Source: Ancylostoma caninum
Taxonomy: Eukaryota > Nematoda > Chromadorea > Rhabditida > Ancylostomatidae
Length of the DNA: 64,000 nt
Direction: 5' to 3'
Assembly (NCBI GenBank): GCA_037903475.1
Contig: JBAJFG010000611.1
Coordinates: 3,596,001-3,660,000, forward strand
This document shows, piece after piece, positions 34,704-46,136 of this stretch; positions within the stretch are counted from its first letter, which is position 1; each line of letters opens with the position of its first letter. The position numbers were made by a program, and so were the translations under genes. The notes under the pieces are model-generated. The model searched no databases. It saw only the letters and a list, made by a program, of their open reading frames with translations, and was not told the DNA's origin.

Positions 34704-35860
34704 GTTTTATCTCTGCGCCCTCCTCAATTTACGTACAATGATCGGCCTTGCCGCCATAATCGACCTCGGGATGTCCCGCCCTCAAGGATGACTATTTAAA
34801 ATCAGTTCTACTTAGCTACTTGTTAATTATCTTCCTATACGCACGCTTGACTATTTATACCATCCCATACAAGCCTTTTAGGTCGTAGTACTACATTATG
34901 GTTAAATATGGTCAAATATGGTCTCTACTCTGCTGTTTCCTCACTCCTCTCTAGTTAATAGTATTCTCTTCTACATTCGGCTTTGCATGTTAGTTTTTCT
35001 TCAATTATTAAATACTTTCGATATGCCCCCTTCCCCCTTTCTGATGATTACAGAAGGGATCGTCTAGTTCTGTTCAATTTTCCTTTAAGGGTAAAAAATT
35101 ACGAGACGGAAATTGAACAACTTTCATTTTATCTTTGTTTTTTACTAACTGCAACCTAAACTAACTTTATTCTATTTTCATTTGGGAAAATGAAAAATAA
35201 AAAATGCAAATATAGAAATAAATAAATAAACAAAATGAATAAATAAAAATCCTCTTATGTAAATCATGGTAGGACAACAAAATTTTCTAGAGCACAGTCG
35301 GTGGGGGACCAACACGTGATCACATGCTTTCATCATGGGGCTCAGTTATAGACAGTGCTCGCGAGGATGCGAAGCTGACGGGGCATTCGGCCGATGCTTC
35401 GTCATAGGTGCATAGACGTAGAGGAAGTCGGCTGGACTCAGGATTTTGAGGTGGGACTAGCGGCTAGCGGTCTCGAGCGCTTCGGGCGAGACAGTGTTTA
35501 CAACGGTTGGACGTTGTATCGCAGCAATGTACGGAGCAGAGTCGCCTCTCTGCTGGACCTTTGTCATTGACTGCACTCCGTTTTGAAACACTGAACGATA
35601 ACCACCTGCAGGAGAAGGTGTGCATGCCGTGGAGGCGATAGTATTCACTCGGTTTCCTCACTTGGGATATGCTCTTTGAGCAACTCTCATTGAGGTCTCA
35701 TGAGATTATGCAGCCTGAGGATCTGTTTCTTTTTAAGAAGGGCACTACAATCAAACACACAGGATGAATGAACGAAGACCGCGTCATCATAAGCTGTTGT
35801 GACATTTTCTGAAACTAGTTGTGCGACTGATCAAACTTTCTAAATATTTCCCAACTTTCT
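34704..35860. other. No gene seen
   Basis: AT-rich sequence with AAATAAAT runs near 35210-35250. The short overlapping minus frames at 35457-35661 look like translated dispersed repeat. Confidence 0.4.
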
Positions 35861-35864
35861 TTCA

Positions 35865-36845
35865 TTACTCTCCGAGATATACAAAGAGTGCGGGTGCACT
35901 GAAGACGGGCAGATGTGGCGGGGCCCGGTAGTTTAGAAAAACATCAGCATAGCTGTCCATCAATCGAGAAAGGGTCCGCCGTGGCGGAATAGTGGGGAAA
36001 CGGCAGGATACGGGTCCGCATGGGCCCATTTGTGGGGAAATGCAAGGGAACGAGTCCACGGATGGAGATTGGGTCTGCCCTGGCCCAATAGTGGGGAAAG
36101 CACCAGGATACGGGTCCATCGATGGATCGGGTCTGCCCTGGCTTAATAGTGGCAAGAAGACCAGGATAGAGGTCCACCACTGGACAGTGAGTCTCCCTAG
36201 ACCAAAAGTGGGGAATACACCAGGATATGGATACACGGATGGAGATTGGGTCCGCAGTGGCCCAATAGTGGGGAAAATGCCAAGATGCACAGCACGTCTG
36301 CCAGTGGAGTAAAGACACGTTATGCGCTCATTTGTGTCTCAGTCGTCTCTTCTTCCTCCCTGTATCTTGAGGAAGAAGCTCATCAGTTGGAGTATCTCAG
36401 TAACGTGAAGTTTGAATCATTTCAAGTGATTATTCTTACGGCATTGGTTACACTGTATTGTTCGCAAGTACTAGAGCCATGTGAAAGATACTCCTGTGCA
36501 GAGTTGGGAGAGGCTGTTCATAACGGGTCCATAGACATATAAGAAATGTGACAAAAGAGATAAGGTAATATCATTGCACCAGGAATTAGCTCTACATGTG
36601 GGTGCGTGATTAGCAATTTGCAAGCAAAGCTAGGATTGCGGGCAGACTCCAAGTCCGCGATCAGACCCGCAGAATATACGCAATTCATGGGGAAGATTTT
36701 GTATTTGAGCTCAGTTGATAATTAGTTTCTCTTATTTTCTAATTTTCTAGGCATTTCGCATGTGCGAAGCTCTTGCGCATGGTTGCCCTTCAAGTGGCTG
36801 CCCCACCCCACTTTCTAGCGTCCCGAAAGGGCGCCAGTACGGTAT
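35865..36845. repeat. Minisatellite-bearing dispersed repeat, copy 2
   Basis: It has the same structure and orientation as the copy at 7.2-8.3 kb. About six 58-60 bp units (GTGGGGAAA...GGGTCCACGGATGGAGA...GGCCCAATA) at 35990-36280 are followed by a shared tail with GAAGCTCATCAGTTGGA and a closing CTAGCGTCCCGAAAGGGCGCCAG (36817-36839). The long frames on both strands (for example 35865-36290) follow from the 60-bp period. Confidence 0.68.
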
Positions 36846-39640
36846 AAATAAAAATGCGTATATATTTACATATAATAAATAAACAAAGTACATTATTAAG
36901 GTTATGAATATTTATTACTAATAGTATTATAAATAACATGCGATACCATGTTATTATTTACAGTTATCGTATAGTTGTGTTATAAATTGAAAATACAACA
37001 GAAACTCTTTATTAACCTTTAGTCGGTATAGCTTGTTAGGCTTAACAATGAACCTAGAATCTATGCCCATCTTATTGTAAATTATAATGGTTCTTCATTT
37101 TGTGTTTTTCAATACATTAATTATATTTGTAAGTCATAAATATTTCTAATTCATATAGTTTCTTACATGAGGGGAAGGTTGTATTCACCTTGCAATAGGT
37201 GGGTCTCCTTCTTTTTTTCTGTTTCTTTCTTATCCACTCACATTTTTGCTTCCTTTTGCACCTTTCGCACATGATACTGCCCATGGAGTTCTACAAGGAG
37301 TTTGTGGCAAAGAAGGATAGGAAACGCGCCTCCGCCATTATTATTTCTGTAGGATGCCGTCTTCAGGACGCAAGCTTTCCGAAAACATTAGGTAACCTTC
37401 CCTCTGGTTAAGGATGAGGCCATTCTTAACCTTAAGTCTAGGCCCAACCCGCCCCTCCCCCTTCCCCGTTCCACTCACGCTACAGAACAGCAACCGCCCT
37501 CTTACTTTCAGGTTCGCACTTTCCAAAAATATAAGGTTAACGGCACATACGATCAATTCATATTTAACTTTTTTTACTGCATATATGGACTCAAAATGCT
37601 CAAATAATTGTCTCATTTGTAGTGAAACTAACTCCTACAACCGTTTAAAGTCTATCACATTAAAATTCAATATCAACATTTATAAATGTGAACGAAACAT
37701 TCCAAGCTAGCACGCGTTCCATCTGCCCATCTGCGTCAGCCACCTCGTCGAAACAATGATCATTTCTACCAATGTGATTTTGATTTTCTTTTTACAATCG
37801 GCGAGTAACTCTGTCACTGTTGGTCGTAATACCTAGATGCGGAAATGAGAGCTGCAGCGATTTTGGAAAGGAAGTATGGCCTAGGTGGACTAAAAAGACC
37901 TGCCACCTCACATCATTTTACAATGAACAAAGGGCGGAACATTATAGATGTGTGATTTCGAGTTACTGAAAAAGGAAACAACAGTCTCTTCAATATGTAT
38001 AATGATCTGGTAGTGGTGGAAATGAATGGGAAAGCGGTAGTCGATTTTTTGAACGAAGCTTATTAATGGCATTGTCCATGCAAAGCCTTTGAGCTTGAGT
38101 GCTCATCAAATTATGATAGAGGGTCGACTCCACGGCAATTGCCAATGTTTCAGCGAAAAAGTCGCAGAAATAAGCGAGTGATCCGCCTCAGATCCAGTAC
38201 CCAAACCCATCTCCAGTGCCAAGCCCGCCCACCCGGCTTCTGCCATTTTGCGCGTGGAATTGGCGTAACGTAGAGCATCGTTGGAAAATATCGGAATGAT
38301 TGTTTCGGCGTTTCTCTACTGTGATTGATTTATCTCCGTGTATGCGTCTCAAGTTCGCGTCTGTGTTCTAAACATTCAGGTACTGTTGCTCAACACTCCA
38401 GTTCTTCATTTTAGACGATCCTGCATCAACAGTTTACGGGTCTACATTTGATGGAGTGTTCGACGATCACATTATGTCGATAGATGGCTATTCATACCGA
38501 AACTTACCTCTACATGTTTGAACTAGCCAAAAAGTAGCCTTTTAACAGAGATGCGGACCGCTAAAGGAATAGGAACTGACTGGTTGAAGCAGAAATTGAA
38601 GCAGCGAACTGGCGCTATCAATCGATGAAAGTTTCCTCTGCTCCCTCCATGACGAAAGTGTTGTCGAACATCTCGTCTGCATCAGTCAGGAAGGTGCTCG
38701 GAAAATGGTTTATCCTAGCGTTTTGCGACCTTTCAAATTCATTCCTGGTATGAGTGAGCCAAGCTGCCCTAGAAACCACAGAAACCCAGTACTCGAAACA
38801 TTTGCCTGGACACTGCTTTTAAGTACAGGGTTGCATACTATTTGACTTGAGATGGAGACTGTTTTGGTGTATTGAGTGCCGTCCTATATAAAAAAATTCC
38901 GTTGCTTTGCACGAACACCAACGAAATGCAGAAAGAACCCAAAAGAATGAAAGGGTCTAGAAATTAAACAGTGACGAAAATCAGCCATACAATCGAAATA
39001 TTATGTAGAAAAGTTTGTTCTGCTAAGCAGTCTAAAAAAAGAGAGCTAAGGACCGAGAATGAGCTTTATATCAGATGCGACCAAAAGTTCCAGGGCAGTT
39101 TGTGGTAGCTCACTGTTTAAAATAGTTTTGCCATTGTGATATCCTATAACGGTTTTCATGAGCGCTAGTAGCCTGAAACATCTGCTACCTATACCATTTT
39201 TGACTCAAATCAATGTCGCAGCGAAATGCTATGCGGTGGACTAAAGTGTGGAATTTTGCTTCAGCAAGTCAAATCCGGAATATCAACAAGTGGAGCGACC
39301 CTTAGCATCAATAATGCGTTTATGGAGAGTGACTTCCCCGAAATTGCATAGGCTTGTGGATTCACAAGGATTCTGAGCGGAGATGAAAGCTCGGAAAATG
39401 TTCCACAAGCTGACCACCAGATTGACCTTCACCAAGGCGCTCGGGAAGAGCAGGTTGAACCAGAAATAAAAACGGTAATCTAAGGTGGATATTAGCCAAC
39501 CAAATCCCATCACTTAAAGAAAATTAGTAGTGAAGAGAATGGGTGGATGGATTTTACGTGAGGAGAGCGAATAATGCCAACGTCGACACCGGCAAAATTG
39601 CAGATATTTGATCTACAGATAATCTAACAAACCGTTTCTT
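36846..39640. other. No supported gene
   Basis: An AT-rich block (36840-37160) is followed by ordinary intergenic sequence. The plus frames at 37199-37411 and 37414-37710 are not backed by splice signals or family resemblance. A segment near 38205-38270 with CCCGCCCACCCGG and TTTTGCGCGTGGAATTG resembles 63860-63925 and may be a dispersed repeat. Confidence 0.35.
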
Positions 39641-39643
39641 CAT

Positions 39644-40268
39644 AGCAGCACCCACGCTGAAAAAAAAGTTTACTCGCATTTGTGCAAGGTGCCAGCAATT
39701 GGAGCGTAATTGCATAGGATTCTAGTTATAAAACTCGTGCGCATGTGGAAATGCGCCCACCATGCTCACCCAGCCCCATTCTCTCTGGATGTGTGCGGCG
39801 TGGTTAGCTTTTATAGACTTATCGCTCGCTGCATTTTTCTCTTTGCGCATTGTACGCCAATATTTCACGGAAATTTTTGGGTTGAAGATTTCGCGGTATA
39901 TTGGGGTTTTTAGTGCGTCGAACTCATTAACAATGATGAAGTAGCGTGAAAAACGCAGAAAATGATGGCGGTATTTCATGTGCGTCCACAGTGCACGAGC
40001 TTTCCGTGATGGGTCCCACCACGGAACCCTGCAAATGGTACGAATTTCATAATCAAGCCTCCTCTGAACCACATGCACACACCCTGTCAGCGGCGTTGGT
40101 TGGAGCCGGAACCCTAATGTCCAGAGCGGCAGATGTGTCCACGGCAGTATCTTCGAAGGTAGGCGGTCAATCAAGGTGTTGAACTTACTGTTGCGACTGT
40201 CCAGCGGCCGACTACATGGTAAGCGACTCATTTCAGAAGTGAAAATTTCCGTGAGTGCTGCCTTTAAA
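39644..40268. mobile_element. AAAGGCAGCACCCACG family, copy 4
   Basis: The left end AGCAGCACCCACGCTGAAAA and the right end AATTTCCGTGAGTGCTGCCTTTAAA enclose about 625 bp. A minus-strand frame of 194 codons (40306-39722) lies almost wholly inside and reads, for example, RRLDYEIRTICRVPWWDPSR. Its length is striking, but its position inside a terminal-inverted-repeat element and the lack of any known transposase motif argue for repeat-derived openness. Confidence 0.6.
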
Positions 40269-40282
40269 GTACCCAATAACCT

Positions 40283-40349
40283 ACATGTTTGAAATTTTTG
40301 TTCCAACGTTCAATGAGATTAAGCGTTGGAACAAAAATTTAAAACATGT
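40283..40349. repeat. Near-perfect 26-bp hairpin
   Basis: Arms 40283-40308 and 40324-40349 pair with one mismatch (ACATGTTTGAAATTTTTGTT then CCAACG, against its inverse) around a 15-nt loop. It lies just outside the right end of the copy-4 element. It could be a remnant insertion footprint or the template of a small hairpin RNA. Confidence 0.7.
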
Positions 40350-40604
40350 GGTAGATTTTCTCACTCATAACATTGTATTTTATTCTCTATCGATCGTTTC
40401 ACTCACTTTGTATTCTTTGAGCTTGGGCTCAACGTGGTAGCAGATTTATGAAACTTCTGTGCTGTTTTTCAGTCCTGTATAAAAAATTTCCTACGTACAA
40501 GAATTGCCGGAATTCATGCCGATGGTACCTTTTCGTTCCGTTCCTCTTTTTTCTCCAAGTAGTGCACTTGTTCTGGAGAGATGGAAATTTTCTGCACTGA
40601 CCTC

Positions 40605-40671
40605 TTTATTTTATAATTGTGAGGGGTCTTTCTCGAGACCACGGATGGGCCACCGTCATGGACGTCCACTG
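40605..40671. mobile_element. Single end of the TACAGTGGACGTC MITE family
   Basis: CACGGATGGGCCACCGTCAT, then GGACGTCCACTG, is followed by TA. This matches the right end of the element at 47821-48090 (GATGGGCCGCCTCCATTGACGCTCACTG-TA). No left end was seen upstream, so the copy is truncated. Confidence 0.55.
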
Positions 40672-40759
40672 TATATTCCGTTGTTCAACAGAGTCCTTCT
40701 CCTATACTTGTTTCTTTCGTTGGATTTCATTTAGCATAATGTTAGTGCGGCAGAGAATG

Positions 40760-40761
<2 letters not shown>

Positions 40762-40811
<50 letters not shown>
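40762..40811. repeat. (CT)n microsatellite
   Basis: About 25 uninterrupted CT dinucleotides. The plus frame translating it as LSLSLS is artefactual. Confidence 0.97.
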
Positions 40812-40813
<2 letters not shown>

Positions 40814-43800
40814 CACTTCCATCGTTTAATTTGTTTGTTATTTCTAGAACGAATTTTAGAATTTTCTCGAATGAGGATGTGAAGAGCGTCTACAGCTTAT
40901 TTGGGAGAGGACTATGAGGACGTAGTTCTTGATTCTCATACTCTTCAAGATGCACGACAGTTCTTCCGCAGCTCGACTGTGGTTACATAAAAGGTTTAAA
41001 TTTCAGGAGCAGGCGGAATGGAACAATGCACATCCTGCTTCTCAGGAAGAAATGGTTGTACGTGCTGGTGACATTAAGTGTTAACTTTACGGTGCTTGGA
41101 AAGCGTCTTTACCACCACAATTAAAACGATCTCTTGCTATAGGCAGTCCACCACCTAGGCGAGGAGAAAGCGAAATCCAGATCTTGTTTACGACATTAAC
41201 TTCCTTCTGCCTTCTGTTTTTTTCTTAATTTTGAGGATGCTGACTTTTTATGAAAAGAAATCAATTTTTAGAAGGAAACTTCTCATAACGATGAGTGCTG
41301 TTCGTGTAGGTCGACATATGATAGCCTTTACCAGGTGACCATTTTCCACTTTTTTCAGTCCTTTGACTGTGGTCAAGATAAATTACGTTTCGAATAGTAA
41401 TTTTCTCAGGATTTCAGCCTGTATAGGTATCCGTAGGAGCCCAATGAGCTAGGCGCTTCTGAGACCGATGTCACTTCCCTTGCTGATGGGACTCTTGTTG
41501 CAAGAATATTCGATCTACGTCAATGATCGTAAATTGTACGTTTTTGTAAAGCGGATAACGTAAGGACGGGAGTTGGAGAGAAATTTTTTGACACTTTGCT
41601 AGAACCTTTCAAATGAGTTCTAAACATAATGTTCTATGCTTGTGTTTTTTTATAATATGATAGATTACATAAACTGTGGAATGTAGTATCTAAGGTTTAA
41701 AAAATATTCATTTTCGAATGCAATATTCAAACAAATTTTTTAGATGTTTTACTTACAACTGGTTCTCATAAGAGTAACAGAACTAAAATAAACAAGTCGG
41801 TGCCCCTATGCGAATATTCGATTGAAATGTAGCCCGTGCTGAACTACGCGCAATGTTCAAAGCAATCTTAGTGGGTCCTATATTGTTTACAAGCTATGTG
41901 TGCCGTACTCCTTTAGTAGGAAACACCTAGTTGACTCGATCAATACCCGTCCGCCGACCACACTTGGATAACGAATTTGGCTTTGGCCTTTTACACATGT
42001 GTTCTGTTCATTTAGGGCATGCCGTGCAGATCACTCCCCAGTCGAAAGCTGCAGTGCAGCAAAAGAGGCTGATCACCTGTAGTGAACCAATAAGGAGCTG
42101 ATCACGCATCTCACATGGGATCCTAATTTCCCATGAGTGCTGTTTTGTAATAGGGGAACCGACATTCCTTAGAAAGACTGCCCGACCTTATCAGTATATA
42201 TATCGCACTAATGTTCCTAAATAAATTGCTGATGACTTCTCGCAAAAAAAACCTATTTGGTCCAATCCTTTTTGGTTCAAGTAAAATTACGCTTTTACAG
42301 CTCGGACTGCGAACTATATTGAAGGCACCCACTCTCAGAAATCCTGAGGAAGTAAGTTGTATTACTCCGTTTTTATGTGATGGCTGAAATATTCTTTGAT
42401 CATACTGCTCGAATCGATCGATTCTTCCGCGACTATTCTTTCTGATTTTTACATTCTTCAACTTACAGGATTTGTACATCACCTGGAAGCGAACGGAACG
42501 GTCAGTTCTCCGAATGTGCAAGCAAACAACGACATTTTACTCAGTCACCCTAAGTTTTCGTTGCACGAGTACTGGGCTCGTGGTACGATCTTTTGCGATG
42601 TAGAGCTAATGTCAGCATAGATGATAGAAGCTGATGTGACGGTTAGGGCTACTGCGCTCACCTCTGCACTGTGTTTACGTGCTCTTCGGAAAAATTCTGA
42701 CCCAGAGATTCTGCGCGCAGGGTATTGTGGCCCGGTGAGTGTACAGTAGCTTTTATTTTAAATTTTTGTTGTGGATACATATGTGCGCAGAAATCCTAGT
42801 GTATCCGTGATAAGTTAATTCATGTTTACTTATCCGGTACTAAATGTTGTACTTTCTGCATGATACGGTCGATTTTATTCATTTTATCACCCCTCTCCAA
42901 GTTTTACTCATCTCCGCTCCATCTCAAAATTTGCATAGTAGTGTACATAGTGGTTGGTCATTCTCAAAGTTCCTCAAACGGCTTTCCTAACTTCCGTCAT
43001 CATGTTTACATTTTCTTGCAAAAAGCTTGTCCTATTCTATCTTATTCAATTCTTTTTGCTTTCACGAAGAATGGTAAATAAGTGATTGCTAAACTACGTA
43101 TTATTCCTGCTGTGTATTTTGGTGGTCCCTGCGCTTCCGCTTCACATTTTCCTGACCATTTTTCATTTCCTATCATCTCTTGAGAAGTTTGTTTTCGATG
43201 TTCTTCCTCGTCTGTCCGCTAATGATTGGGTCTCGCCCATGGTTCTGTAGAAAAGCGGTGCCGATTTTTGCTACACCTACCATCAAAACACAGAATCGGG
43301 GCGGCACATTCTACAGGAATATACAGGAAACTCCTAACGGCCCGGTTAAAAAGGGCCAGTGTCGCCGTACTCGCCGCTTGAAGTTCCCTGTACGTGTGAA
43401 GTTGAGTTCTCACATTTATTGTTACAGATGAGGACCGCTCCTATCCCCCGTATGTGTCAGATTTCATTGTTAACTCGGCTTTACGAGAAGAAAAATTCTC
43501 ATACAGGGCGTTCCCGATAGGATATTGAGCTCCAATAGGACCAGAAAAGGAAAATAAAATGGGAAGAAATCTCACACAATGTGTTCATGAAATTCAAAAT
43601 ACACCTCAGCCCGAGTCAGATTCAAAATCATTTTGGCAATAGAAGGAGAAGCGTTGTGTGTGGCGATCGATAAAAGATGTAAGCCCCTTTAAACCTTAAC
43701 TTATGGTTAATATTTTTAATATTGACCTGTTCAGATACCGGCTAGCGACTGGCTGTGGAAGGGGCCATCATATAGAAAAGACAATCGAGAAACAACACGA

Positions 43801-44051
43801 TCGCAGCGACAGCGATCAGGCCCTGTATGACTATTTCAAGGGACGTGTCGCTCACCGCGGACTACCAAATGCGGAAACGACTCCATCATTCATGAGAAAA
43901 AGGTGGGTTCTCTGCTATCCGATTACCGATGATACTTCTGATGGTCACCCGCTTTAGGAAAACATCTTCCACGGACGAATCTGAACCCAATAAAAGAAGA
44001 ATTAGTTCAAAGTAAGCCTATTTCTTCTTTTTCAGGTGAAACATAAGGTGA

Positions 44052-44652
44052 AACCTTCATTCCAATTCTGTTTCTTCTCTCGATGATCCGCCTCTATCGG
44101 GGCATGACGCGCCAGTGGCGATCTCACAATTTGAAGTCGACCAAGAAATACGCGGAGACTCGGACGATGATTTTGATTTGATAAGGTACAATAAACCAAA
44201 CGTCTCCGATGTCCAGATAAGAAGGGCAACGCTCAAAATCCTTGAGGTATTTTAATGTTCTTATTTCTCGTTCATCTTGCTTGCTTTAGTGATATAGACA
44301 TTTTAGAAACAATCTAAGTTGTTCGACGAATAGTCCCGGCTAGCAGTGCAGCTACAGTTGTCTACCAAGGAGCTCACAGAACGACTTGCCTCCTTGAAGC
44401 GTCAAGAAGTAATTTCTATTCTTGTTCCTGGACATTATTTTAGACTTTTTTAAATAGTCATTGAATGTTCAGGCTCCACTCCGCTTACCAGCACTGCAGC
44501 AAGAGCCATGCGATGGGAACCTCGACCACAGCATTGCGTACATTATATTGTACATTGTTGTTACATTGCTGTTATTACATGTTATGTCATTTCACGTGTG
44601 CTATTGTGTTATTCACTTAACTATTGTTCCGTTGTTATCGAAGTTGAAATAA
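44052..44652 (+). CDS. 3' exons of a gene of unknown function (possible Harbinger companion ORF)
   Basis: Three exons chain in phase 0: 44052-44246 (acceptor not fixed), 44334-44408 and 44473-44652 with a TAA stop overlapping AATAAA at 44650. The first gives an acidic segment SQFEVDQEIRGDSDDDFDLI, then RRATLKILE. The second gives LQLSTKELTERLASLKRQE, an amphipathic, coiled-coil-like helix. The third starts APLRLPALQQEP and then becomes hydrophobic (AYIILYIVVTLLLLHVM). An acidic linker plus terminal helix is common in Myb/SANT-like proteins that accompany Harbinger transposases, and the gene is convergent with one at 44.8-45.5 kb. No Myb domain could be confirmed upstream, so this link is inference. 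Confidence 0.4.
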
Positions 44653-44784
44653 ATGTTGTTGATTGTTAACAAAAGCTTATTACATTCAATTTTACTTTGA
44701 AACGTTGTTAGAAAAAGTTAACAACAAGTGTTAGTTAAACCTCGCAATCATAAGTGCTCCATCGCATAGTTTCGAAGGTCCCTC

Positions 44785-45500
44785 TCATTTGCAGGCGGGT
44801 GTGGCATCGTTGCTCTTGTTCCCCCTAATCGTTGACCACTCCATGCCGATGTTATGAACTACCGCACATGCGATCACCACTTTCACTGCGAACTCTGGTG
44901 ACAGCCTCGCCTTGGTGCGGAGGATTGGAAACCTTGCTTTCCAGTGTGATATCATCATTTCCTCATGGCAGCGGATGAGGCAATGCTCACGATTATACCG
45001 TCTTTTCCTATAGTTCTCTCCAACGCTCGACGGTCGAAACGGAGCCATGATTCCATCGCCATTCGCATACCCGGAATTACCTAGCAGACAATATCCATGG
45101 AAATAGAATCTCCATTTCCGAACATGATTCCAGGTGTTGAATTTCTCCATGCTATGGAATCATGAACTGAACCAAGGAATCCAGCGTTGATACACCCTAC
45201 CCTGATAAAATCGATAAAATCGATATTCCGGTAGGAGGCGCTTTACGATTATTCACAACCAGAGCTCTGTTGCACAAGAAATCTCACCTGCAGTTTCTTC
45301 GAGATTGCCCAAGGTTCTCTAATATCTTCTTCGAGCATACATGATAATAGGTCTGTTAACCAATCCACTTGTGCATCCGTGAAGCGGTACCGTTGTCGTA
45401 TCAAGGATTGGTTCTGCGAAAGGGTATGACGCGGATTAATCCTCACATATTTCACATTTGGCTGACGGTGAAGTGGAACTCGGAACAGGCCAAATGCCAT
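44785..45500 (-). pseudogene. Broken PIF/Harbinger transposase (HARBI1-like)
   Basis: The minus strand starts MAFGLFRVPLHRQPN, with a helical N-terminal region (RYRFTDAQVDWLTDLLSCML) and a CTGCAG|GTGAGA donor near 45293. Further on, GFLGSVHDSIAWRNS (about 45182-45138) matches the GSVHDS motif of Harbinger DDE nucleases. After a frameshift comes CLLGNSGYANGD, corresponding to the LGDSGY block with D changed to N. Then come YNREHCLIRCHEEMMISHWK, RFPIL and VVIACAVVHNIG, the conserved C-terminal R-RC-E---G-LK-RFP / A--VLHN block. The segment holding the first catalytic Asp is absent. Truncation plus frameshift show it is dead. Confidence 0.82.
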
Positions 45501-46136
45501 TCTGGATGCAAGTGGTGCAAGTATGTCTTAAACACTAAATTTTTATTTCTATAGCGGACAAGTGCTACATCGAATCGCGTATGGATGAATGAACGGATAA
45601 AATAATAGAAAAACATGGAACAAAACACAGGAATTCTTCAAAATCTATCGATGAGAATCACAACGAAATGCAGTGAAAAGCGCGCACTCTCATACATCTT
45701 TCAAAAATTCGGAATCGATTTCCGGAAGTGGTGAGACATGTTGCGGTTTTGCTGTAGGGAGGGGAACATTAAATTCATGTTGTAGGTGTCACGTCCTTGC
45801 GCGTACATGCTCCTACCATGGCGCTGTGGAACGCGTGCGCAGTTATACGTAAGTGCTAGGGGGGGGGGGGGTCAATTCTCACGGCGTCCAAGTGTTTTGC
45901 AACGTCTTACTCACGAACTGTAGTTCACGGCTGACAGCATCCACTACCAATAAAAGGTGCAATATGGTGCAGAGGTAGTACTGCCCAATCTCAGGAATTT
46001 GGTCGAGTGATCGGTTCCCTTCACGACCAGTGTTTTGTATTAGAAATTCCACTTGACATATGGCCATTAGATGAAAATTTCCTCCTCATTGCCAATCGTA
46101 AGTCGCACTTAGCTGTTGTCTGAAATTGTCCATTAA
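45501..46136. other. No gene seen; 13-G tract
   Basis: It contains a run of 13 G at 45858-45870 and short unsupported frames only. Confidence 0.45.
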
